From JAJTHC01 sp044358835 (GTDB lineage: Bacteria; Cyanobacteriota; Vampirovibrionia; Vampirovibrionales; JAJTHC01): 62,188 nt of DNA. The stretch covers positions 1 through 62,188 of the forward strand of contig JBIKNF010000011.1 of the NCBI GenBank assembly GCA_044358835.1. The letters run 5' to 3'. Positions 52,912 to 60,393 of the stretch are shown here, piece by piece. Under the pieces are notes generated by a model that was not told the DNA's origin, did no database searches, and saw nothing but the letters and a program-made list of their open reading frames with translations. Positions within the stretch are counted from its first letter, which is position 1; each line of letters begins with the position of its first letter. The translations under genes were made by a program, and so were the position numbers.

Positions 52912-54188
52912 AACGTAACGGCTTCTAGTCCGTTCATATAAGGCACCAATGCCTTGGGAAGGCGAAGGGTGTGAGCATCCACTTGGTAATTTTCTAAAAT
53001 GGCGGCCACGGTTCGACCCACCGCAATGCCTGAACCGTTTAGCGTGTGACAAAACTGAGGTTTTTCCCCTTCCGTTGCACGATACCGCAAGTTCATGCGC
53101 CGAGCTTGAAAATCAAGGGTATTAGAACAACTGGAAATTTCTCGATACACGCCTTGACTCGGCATCCACACTTCAAGGTCATACGTCTTGGCGGCAGAAA
53201 AGCCAAGATCCCCCGTACATAGGGACACCACCCGATACGGTAATTCCAACAGCTGTAAAATCGCTTCGGCATGGCGGGTGAGGGCTTCAAGGGCTTCAAA
53301 TGAACGTTCTGCCGTGGTGATATGCACCAACTCTACTTTGTCAAACTGGTGTTGGCGAATGAGGCCACGGGTGTCTCGTCCCGCACTGCCGGCTTCGCGT
53401 CTAAAGCACGGGGTGTGTGCCGTAAATTGCATCGGCAATTGAGCGCCGTCTACGATTTCATCCCGATACAAATTGGTAATCGGCACTTCAGACGTAGGAA
53501 TCAAATACAACGCTTCTTCAGAAACTTTGTACATGTCTTCCGCAAATTTAGGCAGTTGCCCAGTGCCTGTCATACTCGCTTCATTCACCAGCAAAGGCAA
53601 CACAAGTTCTTCATAGCCGTGTTGAGTGGTATGGACATCCAACATCAGGCGAATTAAAGATCTGACCAACAGGGCGCCGTTACCACGAAAGACGCAAAAG
53701 CGAGATTTAGCGAGCTTGACGCCTCGTTCAAAATCGATCCAGTTTAAGGCAACGCCTGTTTCCCAGTGGGGAGGCGCGTCCTGCATGGAGCGAGCTTTAA
53801 AATCGCATCCCCAACGGCGGATTTCTTCATTGTCTTCTTCCGTGCTGCCGTCTTTCACCGATTCATGGGGTAGATTGGGCAAGCTCATGACAATAACCTG
53901 CTGTTCTTCACTAAGCGCATCTTTTTCCGATTCAATGGCTTTAATGCGTTCAGAAACGTGCTTGGCCGTTTCCATCACGGCATCGGCATTTGCGCCGGCT
54001 TTTTTTAGGGTGGCGAGTTCTTTATTTAAGGCGTTACGTTGGTTGCGCAGGACTTCTTCTTCTTGCAGTAAGCCACGGCGTTTTTCGTCAAGGCCTAGCA
54101 CGGCTTCGATGGAAAAATCGGGGTTACGACGTTGTAAGGCTTTTTCAACGGCGTGAGGGTCTTGGCGAAGGGCTTTAATATCAAGCAT
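52908..54188 (-). CDS. serS: Seryl-tRNA synthetase
   Basis: Class II synthetase charging tRNA-Ser. The 426-residue protein has the N-terminal coiled coil that clamps the tRNA long arm (residues about 25-105, LQEEEVLRNQRNALNKELAT). The catalytic core follows, with motif 2 FRREAGSAGRDTRGLIRQHQF, EVSSCSNT-type motif (EISSCSNTLDFQARR) and motif 3 GSGIAVGRTVAAILE. Met at 54188 has AGAAGA nine bases upstream and matches the family start MLDIKALR; an ATG at 54197 is less likely. Confidence 0.95.
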   Translation of the reverse strand: MLDIKALRQDPHAVEKALQRRNPDFSIEAVLGLDEKRRGLLQEEEVLRNQRNALNKELATLKKAGANADAVMETAKHVSERIKAIESEKDALSEEQQVIVMSLPNLPHESVKDGSTEEDNEEIRRWGCDFKARSMQDAPPHWETGVALNWIDFERGVKLAKSRFCVFRGNGALLVRSLIRLMLDVHTTQHGYEELVLPLLVNEASMTGTGQLPKFAEDMYKVSEEALYLIPTSEVPITNLYRDEIVDGAQLPMQFTAHTPCFRREAGSAGRDTRGLIRQHQFDKVELVHITTAERSFEALEALTRHAEAILQLLELPYRVVSLCTGDLGFSAAKTYDLEVWMPSQGVYREISSCSNTLDFQARRMNLRYRATEGEKPQFCHTLNGSGIAVGRTVAAILENYQVDAHTLRLPKALVPYMNGLEAVTF

Positions 54189-54295
54189 GGGGGGCATCTT
54201 CTGGGGTTGAAGGCTAATAACGTAAGCTTATTATACCATAAAAGAAAGTAGCTTCGGCGTATTATTCGTAGTGTTTTCTAAACATCTTTCGAACA

Positions 54296-54502
54296 CTATA
54301 GAAGGCTCTGCGAAAGTCCCATTCGACGAATCTTCTTTGCACGAAGCGTGAGTGATTGCAAGCAATCAACAAAACAAGCCATTGTTCGCTTTACGAGTGA
54401 TTGCAAGCAATCAGCGTTATGTAGTAGGTCTACACGCCTCAAAAGCCGTTTGTTTTTCCTTGAATCTTCATCCGACTTGAACTTTCGCAGAGCCTTCTAT
54501 AG
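54296..54502. repeat. Non-coding element C, copy 1 (207 bp)
   Basis: A palindromic-ended element in the 346-bp gap between serS and the ABC ATPase gene. Both ends read CTATAGAAGGCTCTGCGAAA inward, perfect over 22 bases with AGT continuing. Inside are two direct copies of GAGTGATTGCAAGCAATCA (54350-54368 and 54395-54413). An interior of about 95 bases (54371-54465) matches element A on the opposite strand. No reading frame is supported. A TATAGTG-type sequence flanks the left end. Confidence 0.85.
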
Positions 54503-54534
54503 GCCATTTTTACATCTTTCTGTTTCCCGTGGGT

Positions 54535-55668
54535 TCAAACGTCTAAACGGGCTTCATGTTCCATGTCGAAAAATTGAACCTTTTCCCACGCAAACGCGAT
54601 GCGAAGAGGGACCTGTACCACAGAAGAAGTCCATGCTTCAAAAGAAGCGTGAGCCACCAACGCAACCGTCGATTCTGGAGAAGGCGACAGGCGTAAGGTT
54701 TGATACGCCCCATGCAATTCACGATGCTGTAAATACGCGAGGAGTTCCACCGTATTTTCTTGCACGTGCCCAACAGAATGAAGTTGTATGTGTTCGGGGC
54801 GAATCCCTAAAAGAACTTTACCAGCTAAAGAGCCTTCAAAATAAGGTGAAAGAGCATTTTTCATGGCCTCAGGCACCCCTAAATCTTCGGCGAATACCGC
54901 TCCTTCAAGACTTTCCAACTGAAAGGCATCGTTTTTTTTGGAAAGTACCAGCATATTCATTTGGGCCATGAATCGAGCCACAAACACATTGGCAGGTTCT
55001 TGATACATCGTGACAGGGCTGTCATATTGAGCCACTTTGCCTTGATTCATGACCATAATTTTATCGGCCAAAGTCAACGTTTCGGTGTGGTCATGGGTGA
55101 CGTAAAGGGTGGTGGCCCCTAGTTTTTGGTGCAATGCTTTGAGTTCTTGACGCATTTGTTGACGCAATTGAGCATCTAAATTAGACAAGGGTTCGTCCAT
55201 TAAAAAAAGCTTGGGGTTTCGCACAATGGCTCTACCTAGGGCCACCCGTTGGCATTGGCCTCCACTTAGTTGACTGGGTTTACGAAGCAGTAAGCGTTCT
55301 AAGCCCAGTAAGCCGGCTGCTTGTAGGACTTTTTCTTGAATGAGAGGCTTGGGGACTTTTCGCATTTTTAAGCCAAAGGCCATATTGTCATACACGTTCA
55401 TATGAGGATACAACGCGTAATTTTGAAAGACCATCGCCACATCACGATCTTGCGGAGCCTTGTTGAGGATGCTGGCATCTTCAAGTAAAATTTCACCATG
55501 GGTGGGGGTTTCAAGCCCCGCGATGCATCGGAGCAAGGTGGATTTCCCACATCCGCTAGAGCCCACCAAAACAACAAACTCACCCGCTTCTACATCCATG
55601 TTGATGTCTTTCAAAACAGCGGTTTCACCAAAATGCTTGTCAATATGTGCGAGGCTTAAATACGGCAT
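54535..55668 (-). CDS. ABC transporter ATPase, UgpC/MalK type
   Basis: Energising subunit of a carbohydrate-type importer. The 377-residue protein has Walker A VGSSGCGKST, the Q-loop in MVFQNYALYPHM, signature LSGGQCQRVALGRA, Walker B LFLMDEPLSNLD, and H-loop VTHDHTET. A C-terminal TOBE-type regulatory part follows (IRPEHIQL). The signature has Cys where Arg is usual. In the MalK family the region after the ATPase often reads FIGSPPMN; here it is FMAQMNML. No permease or binding-protein genes are adjacent, so it may serve several transporters encoded elsewhere. Confidence 0.87.
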   Translation of the reverse strand: MPYLSLAHIDKHFGETAVLKDINMDVEAGEFVVLVGSSGCGKSTLLRCIAGLETPTHGEILLEDASILNKAPQDRDVAMVFQNYALYPHMNVYDNMAFGLKMRKVPKPLIQEKVLQAAGLLGLERLLLRKPSQLSGGQCQRVALGRAIVRNPKLFLMDEPLSNLDAQLRQQMRQELKALHQKLGATTLYVTHDHTETLTLADKIMVMNQGKVAQYDSPVTMYQEPANVFVARFMAQMNMLVLSKKNDAFQLESLEGAVFAEDLGVPEAMKNALSPYFEGSLAGKVLLGIRPEHIQLHSVGHVQENTVELLAYLQHRELHGAYQTLRLSPSPESTVALVAHASFEAWTSSVVQVPLRIAFAWEKVQFFDMEHEARLDV

Positions 55669-55751
55669 GACATTCCCAATTGTGCATTGACACTATGTTT
55701 AGACACTATAGCATGAAAAAGAAAGACTAGGCAAAGCACTTGTGTGTGTAG

Positions 55752-55757
55752 TATACT
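55752..55757 (+). promoter_or_regulatory. Possible -10 element in a GTATAC-rich divergent region
   Basis: TATACT lies 38 bases before the start at 55795, within GTATACTAGGTTGTATAC, which also forms a partial dyad. It lies in the gap shared with the divergent ABC ATPase gene. Confidence 0.3.
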
Positions 55758-55794
55758 AGGTTGTATACAGTTTCATCTCCCAAAGGATGCTTTC

Positions 55795-56421
55795 ATGACT
55801 GCTCAACAATCGCTTGCAGAAGACTTACCCCTTGACGCGGACTCTCGCCCCAGCCTTTTTTCGTCTGATTGGCGAAAGCTTCTTCGTGTGAGCGAACGCC
55901 AAGAAGTCGATGGCTTAATGCATAGTGTTCGTCAGCAAGCACGCCCCTTAGAAAAGCTCGTAGAAGCCACCCAGCGATTGCCTGAAGAAGCCCACACTTG
56001 GGAAAGCGTCGAGGCATTGTTAAATGAAGAGCCCTTGTTGCAAGAGGTGTCTAAGCAAGAAAAGTCCCTACTGAAACGGGCTTTTGTACAAGCCCTCAAA
56101 AACCAAGAAACCACACTCCCTGAAGAGGTGCTTGAATCTCTAGACTTTGAGTTGCCCATTCCGCCAGACACGGATGATTACTTGGCCAAAACCAGTCACT
56201 TAATTGCCAGCAAACTGGCGGGTCTTTTAAATCGCGAACGCTTTATGCATGATGTCTTTCAAGTGGGCGATCTTCAACATGAAAAGCAGGTGATGGCCAA
56301 GCATTTTATGTTGACCTTAGAAGAGAATAAGAAGTTGCGTCGGGCCTTGGCCGAAAGTCAAACGGAACTGGCGAACTTTCAACCAGCTGGCTTGGGATTG
56401 TTTAAGAAAAAACATCCCTAA
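55795..56421 (+). CDS. Acidic helical protein, unknown
   Basis: A 208-residue soluble protein, rich in Glu and Leu and predicted to be almost entirely helical, with a coiled-coil-like C-terminal part (HFMLTLEENKKLRRALAESQ) and a short basic end (LFKKKHP). I recognise no domain. AAAGGATG precedes the ATG at 55795, while an upstream in-frame start near 55744 would lie inside the promoter. It is transcribed alone. Confidence 0.6.
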   Translation: MTAQQSLAEDLPLDADSRPSLFSSDWRKLLRVSERQEVDGLMHSVRQQARPLEKLVEATQRLPEEAHTWESVEALLNEEPLLQEVSKQEKSLLKRAFVQALKNQETTLPEEVLESLDFELPIPPDTDDYLAKTSHLIASKLAGLLNRERFMHDVFQVGDLQHEKQVMAKHFMLTLEENKKLRRALAESQTELANFQPAGLGLFKKKHP

Positions 56422-56868
56422 ATCGCTGAAAGTATTGCGTTTTAACTAAAATCATTTTTCTCAACTCTTTCATGCGAAGCACGTGGTTAAATCGGTAACA
56501 GGCCAGAACATCCAAGGTGGGTTGTACGGGCTTATCTCCATTAAACGATTAAAGGTCGTGTGGGCGCTTGGTTTAATGGGTATTATAGAAGGCTCTGCGA
56601 AAGTTCAAGTCGGATTAAGATTCAAGGAAAAATAAACGGCTTTTGAGGCGTGTAGACCTACTACATAACGCTGATTGCTTGCAATCACTCACGCTTCGTG
56701 CACAGAAGATTCGCCGAATGGGACTTTTGCAGAGCCTTCTATATAGTGTTTTAAAGAGTTTTCCCTACAGTAGGCTCCTAGAATAGGGGGGTTGTTTAAA
56801 TTCAAAAGGCCTATTGCCGAAAACAATACCATAAGCACATCGTCTACCCGTGTCTAAAGGCCGCTTTC
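56422..56868. other. 447-bp gene-free gap containing element C copy 2
   Basis: The gap holds the repeat at 56584-56743. To its right come a TATAGTGTTTTAAAG sequence and TAGGCTCCTAGAATAGG (56768-56785), a motif also found in element B and at the window's right edge. The left 160 bases show nothing I can name. The last 40 bases include the SD of the next gene. Confidence 0.5.
56584..56743. repeat. Non-coding element C, copy 2 (160 bp)
   Basis: The same element as at 54296 in reverse orientation, with ends TATAGAAGGCTCTGCGAAAG and TATAGAAGGCTCTGCAAAAG (one mismatch). It has only one copy of the 19-bp internal repeat and lacks about 45 bases present in copy 1, as expected from recombination between the two direct repeats there. 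Confidence 0.85.
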
Positions 56869-58242
56869 ATGACTTCATTTTCAATCCCTTCTGTTCCTAT
56901 TACCTACTATGACTGGCGCTTGCGAAAAGTGGTGACCATTGGTTCACCCCCTAGTGCTTCAACAATTACAGCCAATACCACCTACACCACGGCACTTGCT
57001 CAGGTGAATCCGAGTGATGTGGTTAAATATGCCCTTGCCCCTATTCCCGTAAATGCCCCCACCAGTTTAACGGATGTTGCTGAAGTTGGCTATTGGTGGT
57101 GGAACCCTAAAACACAGCGAATCAGCCGAAGCAATAACGTCAATGACTATACATCCAACTTTAGTGTTTCCGCCTTACAACAAACGTATCGAGTCAATAC
57201 AGACGCGTTGACGGATTACGGGAATACCTTTGCACCTAAAATCGTGCCTTATACGCCTTTAACAGGCGGTTTTGTTCCCTATTACACGCAAGGGAAATAC
57301 GCCAGTGCGGTGAGTAGCTTGGTGATGACCCGAGAAGAATGGCAGGCCTTGTTTGATTCAGGCACCGAAGTTATTCTTTCTGGAATAGGTAAAAAAATCA
57401 CTCAATATGGGGACGGCGTAAAGGTTATTCAAAATAGTGACGGCACCTTGGGCATTGTGTCAGACGCTGCGGGGGGCTTACAAGCCATTGAGCAATATAT
57501 TGACAACAACAAATGGTTTTGGCTCACAAGCTTCCCAGAATTAGACGACTACGCCATTTTTCAAGCCAGTCAACGGCTCCCTACCCTTGTGGATCTCATC
57601 GATACGTTAAAACAAACGGCCCCCTCACCAAAAAGTGGCACGCCAGAAGCACCCATTTTGCCGAAGCCTCCTTCCCCTAATGTGACCCTTCCCAACTCCA
57701 GCGGGCTTGCCACCCTGCCTAAGGCGTCCAATCAAGGCTTGTTTACTCTAACAAGCCCCCCCACGCTTAGTAAGGTCCTTTCTCCCTTAACGCTTTCTCA
57801 AACCCCTGGGGATGCTCCCTCGTCTTTACGGGAAGAAAGCTCCCCTCAGCGAAACGTCCCTTTGGCCAATCAGGGGGAAGGCCCCTTGAATCCAACCAAG
57901 TGGCTTGGCTTACGCGTGGAACCCTCTTCGGCAGAAATGGGTGAAACTCTCAACGATGCGCTAACTCAACAAGTCGACGCCTTTTTGCGTCAGCTTAATA
58001 ATTCCGGAGATGCACGACGTTTTTCGTTGCTTGCTCAAAATGAAGGGCTTTCCATTACCGATGACCCCAGTTCAATGAGTGAAGATCGTTTGGTTGAACT
58101 CAAGAAGGGGCAAGGCGCTTTACAGGGCGGTTTAAGTAGTGAAAACGACGCCGACTTATTGAAGCAAGAAGCCCAGCGCAATACCCCTGAAGTACGCCGG
58201 CAAAAAGCCATGCAGTTGCGTTATTATATGAACTTGCCCTAG
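56869..58242 (+). CDS. Unknown protein with Ser/Pro leader
   Basis: A 457-residue protein of unknown family. The leader MTSFSIPSVPITYY has no acidic residue. Residues 15-270 look globular and rich in Thr, Tyr, Asn and Trp (VAEVGYWWWNPKTQ, VIQNSDGTLGIVSD). A Pro/Ser/Thr linker follows (about 285-355, KPPSPNVTLPNSSG), then a charged helical C terminus. There is no Sec signal peptide or membrane helix. AAAGG lies before the ATG with eight bases of spacing. The composition of the first part recalls secreted or surface proteins. Confidence 0.6.
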   Translation: MTSFSIPSVPITYYDWRLRKVVTIGSPPSASTITANTTYTTALAQVNPSDVVKYALAPIPVNAPTSLTDVAEVGYWWWNPKTQRISRSNNVNDYTSNFSVSALQQTYRVNTDALTDYGNTFAPKIVPYTPLTGGFVPYYTQGKYASAVSSLVMTREEWQALFDSGTEVILSGIGKKITQYGDGVKVIQNSDGTLGIVSDAAGGLQAIEQYIDNNKWFWLTSFPELDDYAIFQASQRLPTLVDLIDTLKQTAPSPKSGTPEAPILPKPPSPNVTLPNSSGLATLPKASNQGLFTLTSPPTLSKVLSPLTLSQTPGDAPSSLREESSPQRNVPLANQGEGPLNPTKWLGLRVEPSSAEMGETLNDALTQQVDAFLRQLNNSGDARRFSLLAQNEGLSITDDPSSMSEDRLVELKKGQGALQGGLSSENDADLLKQEAQRNTPEVRRQKAMQLRYYMNLP

Positions 58243-58354
58243 AACCCCAAGACCTTTTGCTTGTTTTTACTTGGGCAGATTAAAACCACGCCCGTCGGTA
58301 GAAGAGATTTACAACAAAAAGCATCTATTTTTTTTGACGGGTTTTTGATACAGT

Positions 58355-58376
58355 AAGGAGTGTCATGCTCCTTTTC
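58355..58376 (+). terminator. Possible terminator upstream of the phosphoesterase gene
   Basis: A six-base stem AAGGAG / CTCCTT with a seven-base loop, followed by TTCTT. It could end the preceding transcript, 110 bases after its stop. Confidence 0.38.
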
Positions 58377-58411
58377 TTGGAATCTTTAAATTTAAATGAG
58401 ATGCCCAAACG

Positions 58412-59980
58412 ATGATGCGCCCTCTCTCCTTTTCTGCTCAACTTCAATTGAACCATACGGCTCCCTTGTCAAGGACAGAGAAGAGGGCATCTCAACGGAG
58501 TGGCTTTAATTTAACTCCCCCTCCGCTTCAAAAAGAAATTGATCAATTGATTAAACAAAATGGGGGGGAGGACTTTCAAAAAACTTTGGAACAAGCGACT
58601 AAATCTTTAAATCTAACCACTCGAACTTCTTGGCAAAGACGACTGGATCGAGTCACCTACTGGGCTAAAGGCTTATGGACGCGTTTACGTAGCGACATCA
58701 TGGGATTGATTCGTGGCATTCGCATCAATCACCAGCACATCATGAATCGTTTTTTACCAGGGATTCAAGATTGGATTCATACAACACTTAAACAGCACAC
58801 CGTCTCCAAAGTGATTCAAGTCAACGGCCAGTCGGTGCCTGTTCACTTTACGACCTTTGAATTGCCTAAAGCCAAAAGTGCAGACGGCATTCACCGTATT
58901 GCGATATTCGGAGACCCTGGCTACAGTAATGCAATGTTACAATTAAATGTGGACGGTTCCATTGCCATAGCCAAGGCACAAGGAAACAAACTAGACGCTG
59001 CATTTTTAACGGGGGATTGTTTGTATTCCCCGAATCAACATAATAAAAATAATGCGTCACGTGGCAGTGGAGATTCTCGCTCTTTCCATTCCAACGTGGG
59101 GGCGGTTTATGATTGGTTTATCAAGCACAAAGTCCCTATTTTTACCTGTATAGGCAATAATGACAGCGATCGAGGGCATGCAGAAGCCTTTGCCCATTAT
59201 ATGAGTTTGCCTCGTTACTATAAAGTAATTGCGGGGGATACGGAGTTCTTTTTTGTCGATGAAAATGTGATGTCTTCTCTCTCTCTAATAGAATTAAACA
59301 AACGCTTTAAAACCACCCACTACACCGAAGAAGCGGACAAAATTCATGCTGCTCAGCAGTATTGGTTAGAAACCGCCCTAAGTGAAAGTAAGCAACAGCA
59401 TCCAGAGCGTAAACGCATTATTGTCAAGCACTTCCCAATCGTTTCTAGTGATCCTCAAACAAATGAGTTGGCCTACCTTGATTTACGACGCACCAGTTTT
59501 GATCGTTTCTTTGCAAATCCTGAAGAATATGGCGTAACTGGAGTCCTTAATGGCCATGAACATGGGATTGCTGCCCAAACAATAAAATACACCATGGGTG
59601 AAGATGGAACCGCAGAGGCCTTACCACAGCCTATTCAACAATTGACCTTAGGCAGTTCTTCGCATTGTGAACCCCCAGAAACGGGGCAGTCTTATATGAA
59701 TGACCCCCATAAGCTAGCATGGAGAGGTCAGAACAGCTTAGGCCTTCCACAAACGCCTGGGGCTTTATGGGTAGATCCGGGTTTTGGCTTATTAGAACTA
59801 AAGAAAGGCTCGTCTCCAAAAATAAGCTTCATCAAGACTCCCACAGATGTTTACTACCACGGTGAAGAGATTGTTCGGGCACTGGGTAACGAAAACAATC
59901 GTTTTTTCAGCTTGTTATACAGAGCCGCCTTTGGGCATCCCCTTGGGCAGAATAACAACAGTGGATTGGATCAAAAATAG
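58412..59980 (+). CDS. Calcineurin-like metallophosphoesterase with long N-terminal extension
   Basis: A 522-residue protein with a metallophosphoesterase domain from about residue 160. Motifs follow the usual order: IAIFGDPGY (metal Asp 168), LTGDCLY (Asp 202), CIGNND (Asn 250 region; Asn stands where His or Glu is common), VKHFP (His 340) and NGHEHG (His 382 and 384). The substrate is unknown; the layout recalls purple-acid-type or cyclic-nucleotide phosphoesterases. The first 160 residues start with an acid-free leader (MMRPLSFSAQLQLNHTAPLS), followed by helices. Start at 58412 or the next ATG at 58415. No Sec signal. Confidence 0.78.
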   Translation: MMRPLSFSAQLQLNHTAPLSRTEKRASQRSGFNLTPPPLQKEIDQLIKQNGGEDFQKTLEQATKSLNLTTRTSWQRRLDRVTYWAKGLWTRLRSDIMGLIRGIRINHQHIMNRFLPGIQDWIHTTLKQHTVSKVIQVNGQSVPVHFTTFELPKAKSADGIHRIAIFGDPGYSNAMLQLNVDGSIAIAKAQGNKLDAAFLTGDCLYSPNQHNKNNASRGSGDSRSFHSNVGAVYDWFIKHKVPIFTCIGNNDSDRGHAEAFAHYMSLPRYYKVIAGDTEFFFVDENVMSSLSLIELNKRFKTTHYTEEADKIHAAQQYWLETALSESKQQHPERKRIIVKHFPIVSSDPQTNELAYLDLRRTSFDRFFANPEEYGVTGVLNGHEHGIAAQTIKYTMGEDGTAEALPQPIQQLTLGSSSHCEPPETGQSYMNDPHKLAWRGQNSLGLPQTPGALWVDPGFGLLELKKGSSPKISFIKTPTDVYYHGEEIVRALGNENNRFFSLLYRAAFGHPLGQNNNSGLDQK

Positions 59981-60012
59981 CCCCCCCCCCCTAAGCGCTA
60001 ATGCTTTCACAA

Positions 60013-60045
60013 AAAAGCGTCGCCTTAAAAAAAGACGACGCTTTT
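60013..60045. terminator. Bidirectional terminator between convergent genes
   Basis: AAAAGCGTCG / CGACGCTTTT inverted repeat, extended inward by CTT/AAG, with A and T tracts on both sides. It can serve the phosphoesterase gene (plus) and the lipoprotein gene (minus). Confidence 0.75.
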
Positions 60046-60070
60046 ACGCTAAATCGCGTTAATTAAGAAC

Positions 60071-60289
60071 TTAGCTGTGGGCTTCTTTGTCGGCATGTTC
60101 AGGGGCTTCTTCTTCAGCCACTGGAGTTTCACCTTCAGGCGTTGGCGCCGCTGCTTCTTCAGCACCCATTTCTTCAACAGCAACAGGTTCTGCTTGTTCA
60201 GGGGCGGGCTGTTCACCACAACCACTTAAAACCAAAGAACTGGCCAAGGCCAAAGAAACGAGGGACAGACCTAAAAATTTGATATTCAT
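60071..60289 (-). CDS. Small acidic lipoprotein, unknown
   Basis: A 72-residue lipoprotein precursor. The signal MNIKFLGLSLVSLALASSLV ends in the lipobox LSGC, so the mature chain begins CGEQPAPEQAEP. It is very rich in Glu, Ala and Pro, with a terminal His-containing end, and is probably unstructured. TAGGAG lies before the ATG at 60289, rejecting an upstream start. It may be a membrane-tethered spacer or metal-buffering peptide; no family is recognised. Confidence 0.78.
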   Translation of the reverse strand: MNIKFLGLSLVSLALASSLVLSGCGEQPAPEQAEPVAVEEMGAEEAAAPTPEGETPVAEEEAPEHADKEAHS

Positions 60290-60393
60290 CTTCAACACTC
60301 CTAAAGAGCAAACATAACTATAGACAAGCAAGTCATCACCAAAAAGAACAACTCACTTTAAAATCACTATAACATCTTTTTTAAAATAAGGCA

